A program made the position numbers and the translations under genes. Below the pieces are notes generated by a model. It was given only the letters and a program-made list of their open reading frames with translations. It was not told where the DNA came from and searched no databases. This document shows positions 56,428 through 64,000 of a stretch of 64,000 nucleotides of DNA, in pieces (position 1 is the stretch's first letter; every line of letters starts with the position of its first letter). Origin of the DNA: Pseudomonas ceruminis. Lineage in GTDB: Bacteria > Pseudomonadota > Gammaproteobacteria > Pseudomonadales > Pseudomonadaceae. The DNA lies in assembly GCF_021602025.1 (NCBI RefSeq), contig NZ_BQHW01000010.1, positions 62,001 through 126,000 on the forward strand. The letters run 5' to 3'.

Positions 56428-57069
56428 TCAGTTGCGCGCGATATTGGTAGTCGGCGCCATCGCCAAGGCACGCTTGGCTTCGATGAAGGTCTTGCTCCAG
56501 TAGCGATCACCGAGGTTGTCGATGCGTACGCCACCGCTGCGGCGGCTGCTGGAGTGGATGAACTGGTTGTCACCCAGGTAGATACCGGCGTGGCTGACCC
56601 GGCCACGGCCATTGGTGCTGAAGAACAGCAAGTCGCCTGGCTTGAGCTTGTTGCGGGCGACCTTGGGCGCATCGACGTTGATCATCTCGCGGGTCGAACG
56701 CGGCAGGTTCATGCCGGCCTCTTCGCGGAACAGATAACCGATGAAACCACTGCAGTCGAAGCCGGACGCTTCCGAGGTACCACCGAAGCGGTAGCGGGTG
56801 CCGATCAACGACATGCCGCGCTCGAGGATACTGTCCGCCAGCACAGGCAGCTGGTAGGGCTTGCTGCTGGAGAATGCCTCCAGGTCATCTTCAGTGGCCA
56901 GCTCTTCCTGTTCGCCGAATACCGACGAAGCCGAGGCTTTGGCCTTGGTCACCGACTGGGTGGCGACCGGGGTGTGCTCCTGAGTCTGGGAAACCGGGCC
57001 TTGAGCCGCGCAGCCAAACAGCAGGGTCACGAGTGCGAGTGGCACGAGGGGTGCGAAGCGCTTTAGCAT
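56428..57069 (-). CDS. NlpC/P60 (C40) peptidase, lipoprotein
   Basis: ATG 57069 gives 213 residues with lipobox LFGC (Cys20); a GTG two codons upstream is less likely. The C-terminal NlpC/P60 domain has FDCSGFIGYLFREE, VSHAGIYLGDN and FIHSSSRRSGG. An additional linker of about 60 residues follows the lipid anchor. It is the paralog and upstream neighbour of 55755-56288, with 139 bases between, probably by gene duplication. Confidence 0.92.
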   Translation of the reverse strand: MLKRFAPLVPLALVTLLFGCAAQGPVSQTQEHTPVATQSVTKAKASASSVFGEQEELATEDDLEAFSSSKPYQLPVLADSILERGMSLIGTRYRFGGTSEASGFDCSGFIGYLFREEAGMNLPRSTREMINVDAPKVARNKLKPGDLLFFSTNGRGRVSHAGIYLGDNQFIHSSSRRSGGVRIDNLGDRYWSKTFIEAKRALAMAPTTNIARN

Positions 57070-57195
57070 GGGCACGACCGTGTCTGTAATCCTTTAGAAG
57101 GGGGAAACTATGCCTTCTATCGGGACCATTTGCAAATTTTATCGAAAAAGATGTGACTTTTTTGTTTTACCGCTCAAAGCCCCGTATTTACGGGC

Positions 57196-57903
57196 CTACC
57201 AGCCGAGCGTTTCCTTCAGGAATGGGATGGTCAGCTTGCGTTGCGCCTGCAACGAAGCCTGATCGAGGCGCTCGAGCAGGTCGAACAGCGCGCTCATGCT
57301 GCGCGTGCCACGGGTGAGGATGAAATGCCCGACTTCGTCTGTCAGGTGCAGCCCGCGGCGCGAGGCGCGCAGTTGCAGGGCGCGCAGTTTGTCTTCGTCG
57401 GACAGCCCGCGCATCTGAAACACCAACGCCAGGGTCAGGCGGGACTTGAGGTCGGGCAGCTTGATCGGCAGTTCACGGGGCGAGGCCGAAGCCGCCAGCA
57501 GCAGTCGCCGGCCACTGTCACGCAGGCGGTTGAACAGGTGGAACATGGCCTCCTCCCAATCAGCCTTGCCAGCGATGACATGCAGATCGTCGATGCACAC
57601 CAGCTCGTACTGGGCCAGGTAGTCGAGCAGTTCCACGCCGCGGTCGAGCAACTGGGCCAGCGGCAGGTAGACGGCAGGCTCGCCGCGCTGCTGGAAACGG
57701 TGCGTAGCTGCTTGCAGCAGGTGGCTGCGACCGACACCCTGCTTGCCCCACAGGTAGATGAGGCTCTCGGTCCAGCCGGCGTCGGCTTCGCATAGCCGCT
57801 CGACGTAACCCAATGCCGCAGCATTGGCGCCCGGATAGTAGTTGATGAAGGTGGCGTCATCGCGCAGGCGCACACCCAGGGGCAACTGGATCGGTGGTTT
57901 CAT
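57196..57903 (-). CDS. hda: DnaA regulatory inactivator Hda
   Basis: Hda with the sliding clamp turns DnaA-ATP to DnaA-ADP after initiation. The 235-residue AAA+ protein has a clamp-binding motif near the N-terminus (QLPLGV), a Walker A-like GKQGVGRSH and Walker B LVCIDDLHV. ATG 57903 is used; an upstream frame to 57954 has no ribosome site. The 189 bases before it to the AI-2E gene show no gene. Confidence 0.93.
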   Translation of the reverse strand: MKPPIQLPLGVRLRDDATFINYYPGANAAALGYVERLCEADAGWTESLIYLWGKQGVGRSHLLQAATHRFQQRGEPAVYLPLAQLLDRGVELLDYLAQYELVCIDDLHVIAGKADWEEAMFHLFNRLRDSGRRLLLAASASPRELPIKLPDLKSRLTLALVFQMRGLSDEDKLRALQLRASRRGLHLTDEVGHFILTRGTRSMSALFDLLERLDQASLQAQRKLTIPFLKETLGW

Positions 57904-58092
57904 GCTCGCGGGCGGTCGGGAGACCACAGGGGGCCTTTGGTGAACGGTGCGCAAAGTCTATACCTGCAACGCCGGAGGCACAATCGCACAGGCGCAGAGC
58001 ACAAGCAAAATCAACGAGTTGCGCCGTATAAGGCGCTGCCTCGCCACCCTCGCGCCGTGGTGCCGTCGCAAGGGAGACGCAGCGGCCAAGGC

Positions 58093-59166
58093 TTACAACT
58101 CAGGGTCGACGTCCCCTGCATACATGTCGGATTCCTTGTACAAATCATGCACATGCCGCAGCAGCACCATGATCACCGCAGCCACAGGCAAGGCCAGGAG
58201 CACACCGGTGAAACCGAACAGCTCGCCGCCGGCGAGGATGGCAAAAATCACGGCCACCGGGTGCAGGCCGATTCGGTCACCCACCAGCAGCGGCGTCAGC
58301 ACCATGCCTTCCAGCGCCTGGCCGACCATGAACACCGCCACGATGCCGAGCATGGGGTACAGGTCACCGCCAAACTGGAACAGCCCCGCCACCAAGGCCG
58401 CACCAATGCCGATGATAAAGCCCATGTACGGCACGATGGCGGCCAAGCCTGCAAGCATGCCAATCAGCAGCCCCAGCTCCAGCCCTACCAGCATCAAGCC
58501 AGCAGAATAAATGACACCGAGCGCCAGCATCACCAGCAACTGGCCACGCACGAATGCCCCCAGCACTTCATGGCACTCGCCCGCCAGCTCTACCACCTGC
58601 GGCTCACGTTGACGCGGCAGCAAGCTGCGTAGCTTGGCCATCATCACGTCCCAGTCACGCAGTAGGTAGAAACCCACCACCGGAATAAGCACAAAGTTGG
58701 CCAGCCAGGCGATCAGCGCCAGGCTCGAGGCTGTGGCCTGGGACAGCACCACGCCGACGATGTCTGTGGTCTGACCCATGTGTTCGCCAATGGCGGCCTT
58801 GATCTTGTCGAACTTCCAGAAGCCATCGGCCAGGCCCAGACGGTGCTGCACCCACGGCAGCGCCACATGCTGCAGCCAGTCGAGCATCTGCGGCGCCAGT
58901 TCGTACAGGCGCACCAACTGCTTGGCCAGCATGGGGACCAGTACCAGCAGCAAGGCGAGCAAGATCAAGGTGAACAGGGCGAAAACCACCACCACACCCC
59001 AGGTACGCGACAACCCCAGGCGCTCGAGGCGGTCGACCAACGGGTCAGCCAGGTAGGCCAGGAGAATGCCGACCAGGAACGGTGTGAGAATGTTGTGCAG
59101 GCTATACAGCAGTACAGCCAGCAGAAGGGCTGCCCCCAGCCAGATCCAGCGACGGGTATCGATCAT
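58093..59166 (-). CDS. AI-2E family (PerM-like) transporter
   Basis: ATG 59166 has AGGAG eight bases upstream; the GTG at 59175 would sit on that site. The 357-residue protein has seven to eight spans in the AI-2E/PerM pattern (LHNILTPFLVGILLAYLADPLVDRLERLG, YMGFIIGIGAALVAGL, GVLLALPVAAVIMVLL). Substrates differ widely in this family. It starts 13 bases after the DUF2066 gene, so both are one unit. Confidence 0.9.
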   Translation of the reverse strand: MIDTRRWIWLGAALLLAVLLYSLHNILTPFLVGILLAYLADPLVDRLERLGLSRTWGVVVVFALFTLILLALLLVLVPMLAKQLVRLYELAPQMLDWLQHVALPWVQHRLGLADGFWKFDKIKAAIGEHMGQTTDIVGVVLSQATASSLALIAWLANFVLIPVVGFYLLRDWDVMMAKLRSLLPRQREPQVVELAGECHEVLGAFVRGQLLVMLALGVIYSAGLMLVGLELGLLIGMLAGLAAIVPYMGFIIGIGAALVAGLFQFGGDLYPMLGIVAVFMVGQALEGMVLTPLLVGDRIGLHPVAVIFAILAGGELFGFTGVLLALPVAAVIMVLLRHVHDLYKESDMYAGDVDPEL

Positions 59167-59178
59167 GGTTACCACTCC

Positions 59179-60240
59179 TTACCAGCGAAAACGCAGACCG
59201 TCGAACGGCTTGGCTGCAGGTTGGGCGGTTGCAGGTTGCTCCTGCGATGGCCCTGGCGCAGGGGCTGCAGGCGCGGCCGGTGCCGGTTCGTCCGGCAACT
59301 CCTGCAACTTGGCCAGGCCAAGCTGGGCGCGCAACTGATCGCGGTTGGCGGTCACGCCATAGGTCAGCGTGTTGCCCTCGGCCATCTGCAGGCGCGGCCC
59401 GAACGGCTCGAGCACGCGACTGAGCTCGGCATAGCGCTGCAGGTTCATGCCCTGCACCTGCACCTGCAACTGGCTGCTGGCGCCCGGCCGGGTCACGTAG
59501 CGCGGCGCCATGCGGTTGCTCACCGCCAGCATCACCGCGTCGGCCAGGGCGGCCTGGTCGGCACCTTCAGCAGTCCCTTGCTCGCGCTGGTCGCCTTGCC
59601 ACAACTGCCATTTGCCTTGCCATTTGCCGTCGGCGTCCTGTGCATGCACCGCCAGCAGCGCATCGGCGCCGTAGCGCTCGGCCGCTTCGCGCAGTGGCCC
59701 AGGGTCGTTGCCTTCGAGCTGCTTGGCGTTGGCCACCAGTTGCTCCTGCAGGTCGGCCAACGGCAAGCGCAGCGGCAGGCCACGGTGCTGGGCAGCGAGG
59801 CGCAGGGGCTGGGCACTGGCCTGGCCATCACCGACCAGATTGCTGCCTTCGACACTGTCGTTGAGCCACCAACCCAGAATGGACGGCCGGTTGCTCCCCC
59901 ACAGCGCCAGCCCGGCCTTGCGCAACGCCCGTTCGGTGCTGCCCGGGTCGAACTCGACCAGTACCGACTCCGGCGGGCCGGCCTCGGTGCCGACCTGGTT
60001 GATGATCTGTTGTGGGTCCTTGCGCAGTTCGCCCAGCGCTGGGTTTTGTACCGCCTTGGGGTCGCCGGTCAGGCGCAGCACCAGGGTATCGAATGCCTTC
60101 ACGGTGGCTGCAGTACGGGCTTCGGCGCCCTGCCCCGCGACCGGTTCGCGCACCTGATAAAGGCCAGAAACGTTTTCGGCCTGGGCGGCCAGCGTGACCA
60201 GGGCCAGGCAACTGCCTGCCAGGATGTTGAAAAAGCGCAT
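59179..60240 (-). CDS. DUF2066 domain protein, exported
   Basis: ATG 60240 with AGGAAT gives 353 residues with a signal peptide (FNILAGSCLALVTLAAQA). The family sits in the same place next to purM in many gamma-proteobacteria, without a known role. The C-terminus is Pro/Ala rich (LPDEPAPAAPAAPAPG). It is divergent from purM and cotranscribed with the AI-2E gene. Confidence 0.88.
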   Translation of the reverse strand: MRFFNILAGSCLALVTLAAQAENVSGLYQVREPVAGQGAEARTAATVKAFDTLVLRLTGDPKAVQNPALGELRKDPQQIINQVGTEAGPPESVLVEFDPGSTERALRKAGLALWGSNRPSILGWWLNDSVEGSNLVGDGQASAQPLRLAAQHRGLPLRLPLADLQEQLVANAKQLEGNDPGPLREAAERYGADALLAVHAQDADGKWQGKWQLWQGDQREQGTAEGADQAALADAVMLAVSNRMAPRYVTRPGASSQLQVQVQGMNLQRYAELSRVLEPFGPRLQMAEGNTLTYGVTANRDQLRAQLGLAKLQELPDEPAPAAPAAPAPGPSQEQPATAQPAAKPFDGLRFRW

Positions 60241-60581
60241 GGAGGATTCCTGTCCAGAAAACAAGGAGCAACGGGCTGCTACGTGCTGGCTGTGTGACCG
60301 CCACGGGGCAACGATTGCTCCCTCGCACGGCGCATTTTGCGCCATCGCCTTTCCTATACCTTATACAGCCACCTGCACGGCAACCAGTCGAAGCCCGTGA
60401 AAGGATGTTTTTTAATGCTTTAGTGCCCTGCCCGTCGGCCTGAGGATGGCCGCTGCACGGCAACCCTGATAAAATCGCGCGCCTTCACAGACTCTGACGT
60501 TTCAGGCAGCCGCCGCTTCCCAGCCGGCCTTGGCCGTCACGGTCGTTTTTACGAATCCCTCCCTCTTAAAGGCCTGGATCA
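60241..60581. other. 341-base divergent intergenic region
   Basis: A -10-like TAAAAT at 60470-60475 gives a purM start near 60482 and a leader of about 100 bases; its -35 is weak. On the - strand TATAGG/TATAAG around 60350-60362 could serve DUF2066. I see no riboswitch, hairpin of note or small gene. Confidence 0.45.
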
Positions 60582-61640
60582 ATGAGCAAGCAACCCTCCC
60601 TGAGCTACAAGGACGCCGGTGTAGACATCGACGCCGGCGAAGCACTGGTCGAACGCATCAAGGGCGTGGCAAAGCGCACCGCACGCCCTGAAGTCATGGG
60701 TGGCCTGGGCGGCTTCGGCGCCCTCTGCGAGATCCCGGCCGGCTACAAACAGCCTGTACTGGTCTCTGGCACCGACGGCGTCGGTACCAAACTGCGCCTG
60801 GCGCTGAACCTGAACAAGCACGACAGCATCGGCCAGGACCTGGTCGCCATGTGCGTCAACGACCTGGTGGTCTGTGGTGCCGAGCCGCTGTTCTTCCTCG
60901 ACTACTACGCCACCGGCAAGCTCAACGTCGACGTGGCCGCCACCGTGGTCACCGGCATCGGCGCCGGCTGTGAACTGGCAGGTTGCTCGCTGGTGGGCGG
61001 CGAAACCGCCGAAATGCCTGGCATGTACGAAGGTGAAGACTACGACCTGGCCGGTTTCTGCGTGGGCGTGGTGGAAAAAGCCGAAATCATCGACGGCTCC
61101 AAGGTTGCCACCGGCGACGCGCTGATCGCCCTGCCCTCGTCCGGCCCGCATTCGAATGGCTACTCGCTGATCCGCAAGATCCTCGAAGTGTCCGCGACCG
61201 ACATCGAAAACACCCAGCTCGACGGCAAGCCGCTGACCGACCTGCTGATGGCGCCGACCCGCATCTACGTCAAGCCACTGCTCAAACTGATCAAGGACAC
61301 CGGCGCCGTCAAGGCCATGGCCCACATCACCGGCGGCGGCCTGCTGGACAACATCCCGCGCGTTCTGCCAGACAACGCTCAGGCGGTGATCGACGTGGCC
61401 AGCTGGCAGCGCCCGGTGGTGTTCGACTTCCTGCAGGAAAAAGGCAATGTCGATGAGCACGAAATGCACCGTGTGCTGAACTGCGGCGTGGGCATGGTCA
61501 TTTGCGTGGCCCAGGACCAGGTCGAAACCGCCCTGAACGTACTGCGCGCAGAAGGCGAGCAACCTTGGGTCATCGGCCGCATCGAACAGGCCGCCGAAGG
61601 CGCTGCCCAGGTCGAGCTGCAGAACCTCAAGGCACACTGA
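60582..61640 (+). CDS. purM: Phosphoribosylformylglycinamidine cyclo-ligase
   Basis: PurM closes the AIR ring in purine synthesis. The 352-residue protein shows the family motifs [55 protein letters not shown] and [13 protein letters not shown]. Its stop overlaps the purN start (TGATG). Confidence 0.97.
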   Translation: MSKQPSLSYKDAGVDIDAGEALVERIKGVAKRTARPEVMGGLGGFGALCEIPAGYKQPVLVSGTDGVGTKLRLALNLNKHDSIGQDLVAMCVNDLVVCGAEPLFFLDYYATGKLNVDVAATVVTGIGAGCELAGCSLVGGETAEMPGMYEGEDYDLAGFCVGVVEKAEIIDGSKVATGDALIALPSSGPHSNGYSLIRKILEVSATDIENTQLDGKPLTDLLMAPTRIYVKPLLKLIKDTGAVKAMAHITGGGLLDNIPRVLPDNAQAVIDVASWQRPVVFDFLQEKGNVDEHEMHRVLNCGVGMVICVAQDQVETALNVLRAEGEQPWVIGRIEQAAEGAAQVELQNLKAH

Positions 61641-62293
61641 TGCCGAGCAAGCCCTGCAATGTCGTGGTACTGCTGTCGGGCTCCGGCAGCAACCTGCAAG
61701 CCTTGATCGACAGCAGTTGTGGCGCGGACAGCCCGGTGCGCATCGCTGCGGTGATTGCCAACCGCGCCGATGCCTACGGCCTGCAACGGGCCGCAGCGGC
61801 CGGTATCGCCACCGAGGTGCTCGAGCACACCGGTTTCGACGGCCGTGAAGCCTTCGATGCGGCGCTGATGGCACGCATCGACGGCTTTGCGCCAGACCTG
61901 GTGGTGCTGGCCGGCTTCATGCGTATCCTCAGTGGCGGCTTCGTGCGCCACTATCAGGGCCGCCTGCTCAACATCCACCCGTCGCTGCTACCCAAATACA
62001 AGGGCCTGCATACCCACCGCCGGGCACTGGAGGCAGGCGACGCCGAGCATGGCTGCAGCGTACACTTCGTCACCGAGGAACTCGATGGCGGCCCCCTGGT
62101 CGTACAGGCAGTGGTGCCGGTGGCGCCAGGCGACACCGTTGAAAGCCTGGCCCAGCGGGTACACCATCTGGAACACCAGATCTACCCATTGGCAGTGCAC
62201 TGGTTTGCCGAAGGCCGCTTGCGCCTGGGCGAACAGGGTGCGTTACTGGATGGCCAGCCATTGCCGGCCAGTGGTCACTTGATCCGACCCTAG
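61640..62293 (+). CDS. purN: Phosphoribosylglycinamide formyltransferase
   Basis: PurN uses 10-formyltetrahydrofolate to formylate GAR. The 217-residue protein has LLSGSGSNLQALI at the N-terminus, the catalytic region LLNIHPSLLPKYKGLHTHRRALEAGD with Asn and His, and HFVTEELDGG with the Asp. It is coupled to purM by a one-base stop/start overlap. Confidence 0.96.
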   Translation: MPSKPCNVVVLLSGSGSNLQALIDSSCGADSPVRIAAVIANRADAYGLQRAAAAGIATEVLEHTGFDGREAFDAALMARIDGFAPDLVVLAGFMRILSGGFVRHYQGRLLNIHPSLLPKYKGLHTHRRALEAGDAEHGCSVHFVTEELDGGPLVVQAVVPVAPGDTVESLAQRVHHLEHQIYPLAVHWFAEGRLRLGEQGALLDGQPLPASGHLIRP

Positions 62294-62301
62294 GAGAATA
62301 T

Positions 62302-63012
62302 ATGCGTCGCGCCCTGCTCTTGGCTCTCGCCGTGCTCGCCCTGCCCCTTCAGGCAGCTGACCTCAAGCCTTTCTCGGCCAGCTACACCGCCGACTGGAAG
62401 CAACTGCCCATGAGCGGTACTGCCGAGCGTAGCCTGGTCAAGAATGCCAACGGTACCTGGGACCTTAATTTCAAGGCTTCCATGATGATTGCCAGCCTGA
62501 CCGAACAAAGCTCCCTGCGCCTGGACAACGATACCCTGCTGCCGCAGAAGTACCACTTCGAGCGCGGCGGCCTGGGCAAGGCCAAGAAAGTCGACCTCAC
62601 GTTCGACTGGAACAGCAAGAAAGTCACCGGCACTGACCGTGGCGATGCCATCAACCTGCCGCTTAACCGCGGCGTGCTGGACAAGTCTTCCTACCAGCTG
62701 GCACTGCAGCATGATGTGGCCGCCGGCAAAAAGAGCATGACCTACCAAGTGGTGGACGGTGACGAGATCGACACCTACGACTTCCGCGTGCTCGGCACCG
62801 AGAAGGTCACCACCAAGACTGGCCAGGTCGATGCCGTGAAGGTCGAGCGTGTTCGCGACCCAAGCCAGAGCAAGCGCATCACCGAGCTGTGGTTTGCCAA
62901 GGACTGGGACTACCTGCTGGTGCAGTTGCGTCAGGTCGAGACCGACGGCAAGGAGTATGTGATCGTGCTGCAGGATGGCACGGTCGATGGCAAGTCGGTA
63001 AAGGGTAACTGA
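62302..63012 (+). CDS. DUF3108 domain protein, exported
   Basis: The 236-residue protein starts 8 bases after purN with GGAGA and has a signal peptide (MRRALLLALAVLALPLQA). The mature part is a beta-rich DUF3108 fold (FSASYTADWKQLPMSGTAERSLV ... LWFAKDWDYLLVQLRQVETDG). Role unknown; probably periplasmic. The spacing suggests cotranscription with purMN. Confidence 0.9.
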   Translation: MRRALLLALAVLALPLQAADLKPFSASYTADWKQLPMSGTAERSLVKNANGTWDLNFKASMMIASLTEQSSLRLDNDTLLPQKYHFERGGLGKAKKVDLTFDWNSKKVTGTDRGDAINLPLNRGVLDKSSYQLALQHDVAAGKKSMTYQVVDGDEIDTYDFRVLGTEKVTTKTGQVDAVKVERVRDPSQSKRITELWFAKDWDYLLVQLRQVETDGKEYVIVLQDGTVDGKSVKGN

Positions 63013-63034
63013 ACCGCCACAGCCCGCAGCATCC

Positions 63035-63062
63035 AAAGCCCCGCCTTGTGCGGGGCTTTTTT
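63035..63062 (+). terminator. Intrinsic terminator after the purMN-DUF3108 operon
   Basis: AAAGCCCCGC and GCGGGGCTTTTTT enclose a 5-base loop. Confidence 0.93.
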
Positions 63063-63113
63063 GCACCTGAAGCGCGGCGCCGCTTCATGAAACTTGTTTC
63101 ATCGCTGTTTTAT

Positions 63114-63142
63114 TTACTTAGCCTGCTAACAAACTCTATAAA
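63114..63142 (+). promoter_or_regulatory. Promoter of the 60-residue protein gene
   Basis: TTACTT-N17-TATAAA gives a start near 63150. The -10 box is strong and the -35 box weak. Confidence 0.55.
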
Positions 63143-63149
63143 GAAGGTG

Positions 63150-63166
63150 TGCGACACAGTGTCGCA
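63150..63166. promoter_or_regulatory. Perfect 17-base palindrome at transcription start
   Basis: TGCGACAC-A-GTGTCGCA overlaps the predicted start of transcription and ends 25 bases before the start codon of the 60-residue gene. It could be a repressor operator or a hairpin in the leader. Confidence 0.55.
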
Positions 63167-63191
63167 ACCAACTGGAAAGTGGAGTTTAACG

Positions 63192-63374
63192 ATGACAGTC
63201 CAAGTAACCGAACGCGACGAATCGAAAATGTCCCACGAAGGCCTGGCCGCTGGCGTGCGGATCTGGGATGTGCACCAGCAGGGCCAATTGGTCGGGATGT
63301 TCCACAATGAACATGAAGCCCACCAGTACCGGGTTGAGCTTGAAGTCCTGGAAAACCAGCGCACCACGCAATGA
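63192..63374 (+). CDS. 60-residue small protein of unknown function
   Basis: ATG 63192 with GGAG gives 60 residues without signal or membrane span. The sequence (MSHEGLAAGVRIWDVHQQG then LVGMFHNEHEAHQYRVELE) reads as a small folded unit with a beta-strand pair and a helix. I do not recognise the family. A promoter, palindrome and terminator of its own support a real, separately regulated gene. Confidence 0.78.
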   Translation: MTVQVTERDESKMSHEGLAAGVRIWDVHQQGQLVGMFHNEHEAHQYRVELEVLENQRTTQ

Positions 63375-63390
63375 CACAGACTTCTCAAAG

Positions 63391-63415
63391 AAAACCCCGC
63401 CTAGGCGGGGTTTTT
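63391..63415. terminator. Bidirectional terminator
   Basis: AAAACCCCGCC-TA-GGCGGGGTTTTT has perfect arms and A/T runs on both sides, between the 60-residue gene and the convergent DUF2058 gene. Confidence 0.92.
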
Positions 63416-63420
63416 CGTGT

Positions 63421-63960
63421 TTACCACATCAGATCGTCAGGGATCTTGTAGGCTGCGTACGGATCATCTTCGTCCGCTTCCTCGACATGGGTGTTGAGCA
63501 GCAGGATACGATGAGGGTCGCGCTCCTGGATCTTCACCGCCGCCTCGCGGGGGATCACCTCGTAGCCGCCGCCATGGGACACGATCGCCAGCGCACCGTT
63601 GCTCAGCTTGCTGCGCATCAAGGCATTGACAGCAATGCGCTTGACCTTCTTGTCGTCGACGAAGTTGTAGTAGTCCTCGGTGTTGAGCTTGGGCAGGCGG
63701 GTCGCTTCGATCAACTGCTTGACCTGCGCGGCACGGGCTTTCTGCTCGGCCTTTTCCTGCTGCTGACGGTTGAGTTCCTGGTCACGCTTGGCCTTTTCGG
63801 CCATCGCTTCCTTGGCCAGACGCTGCTGGCTGTCGTCAACTTCGACCTGGCCTTTGTGTTCCAGGCGTTTCTGTTTCTTCTCGGCCTTATTGGCCTGGGA
63901 GACCTGTTTCTGGTTGACCAGACCGGCCTTGAGCAATTGATCGCGAAGGGAAAGACTCAT
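63421..63960 (-). CDS. DUF2058 (YaiL-like) protein
   Basis: The 179-residue protein starts at ATG 63960. The N-terminal half (LRDQLLKAGLVNQKQVSQA, then Lys/Glu-rich coiled stretch KAEKKQKRLEHKGQVE) and the C-terminal block (YYNFVDDKKVKRIAVN, YEVIPREAAVKIQERDP) fit the DUF2058 family. It is nucleoprotein-like; a role is not established. Confidence 0.9.
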   Translation of the reverse strand: MSLSLRDQLLKAGLVNQKQVSQANKAEKKQKRLEHKGQVEVDDSQQRLAKEAMAEKAKRDQELNRQQQEKAEQKARAAQVKQLIEATRLPKLNTEDYYNFVDDKKVKRIAVNALMRSKLSNGALAIVSHGGGYEVIPREAAVKIQERDPHRILLLNTHVEEADEDDPYAAYKIPDDLMW

Positions 63961-64000
63961 GAATGTTCACTCACTTATGCAGCCACTCAGCCGCAGCTGG

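Noticed and set aside
60476-60581. Possible purine riboswitch before purM
   Set aside because: The leader lacks the conserved loops and pairing of the purine or PRPP classes.
1-64000. CRISPR arrays, IS elements, prophage genes
   Set aside because: No regularly spaced direct repeats, transposase, integrase or phage structural genes were seen.

Overview
The window is a contiguous, GC-rich, gene-dense piece of chromosome that reads as a fluorescent pseudomonad, most likely of the Pseudomonas putida group. This rests on gene content and order (prc, nirBD with a nitrate reductase-flavoprotein fusion, rdgC, a cob operon led by cobO, hda-purM-purN) and on a P. putida-type REP hairpin. Species is an inference from recognised families. 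I see no phage, IS element, integrase or CRISPR array. Two tRNA genes (Val and Asp) lie near 19.1-19.3 kb.

Layout. 0-2.3 kb: end of an ABC importer operon (permease, ATPase) with a HAD phosphatase. 2.4-5.6 kb: quinone oxidoreductase divergent from the periplasmic protease Prc. 5.6-10.6 kb: an XRE regulator with an overlapping unknown partner, a YkvA-like protein, an FKBP lipoprotein isomerase, a PcaQ-like LysR regulator and a delta-60 repeat protein. 10.7-17.9 kb: nitrate assimilation (nirD, nirB, nasA fused to a CysJ-like flavoprotein). 18.2-25.9 kb: methionine aminopeptidase, tRNAs, rdgC, a BASS transporter, a guanidine-II riboswitch with sugE, an MFS-acyltransferase fusion and a chemoreceptor. 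26-35.9 kb: a GntR/MFS/amidohydrolase cluster, another MFS, a symporter-like hybrid histidine kinase, rmuC and a Sel1-like protein. 36-36.9 kb: a gene-poor stretch with DnaA-box and RNA-like structure. 36.9-44.4 kb: small unknown proteins, FadL porin, LysR/DUF2798, glutathione peroxidase, MarR-MFS and a GH5 hydrolase. 44.5-53.6 kb: ten-gene cobalamin operon behind an AdoCbl riboswitch. 53.8-64 kb: a PQQ-type sugar dehydrogenase, two NlpC/P60 lipoproteins, hda, an AI-2E family protein, DUF2066, purMN, DUF3108, a 60-aa protein and DUF2058.

The clearest regulatory reading concerns nitrate assimilation. nasA and nirB each have the same architecture: a -24/-12 (sigma-54) promoter, a leader of about 115 nt with two hexaloop hairpins of the ANTAR type (A at loop position 1, G at position 4), an intrinsic terminator whose 5' strand is shared with the second hairpin, then the ribosome binding site. 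This predicts dual control, by nitrogen limitation at initiation and by a NasT-like antiterminator at elongation. Other regulatory calls are a textbook guanidine-II riboswitch before sugE, an AdoCbl riboswitch before cobO, palindromic operators for the MarR, GntR and XRE regulators, and two DnaA-box inverted pairs with identical 5-nt spacing. The least explained loci are the XRE/unknown bicistron at 5.6-6.4 kb and the non-coding 36.0-36.9 kb stretch, which may hold a small RNA.
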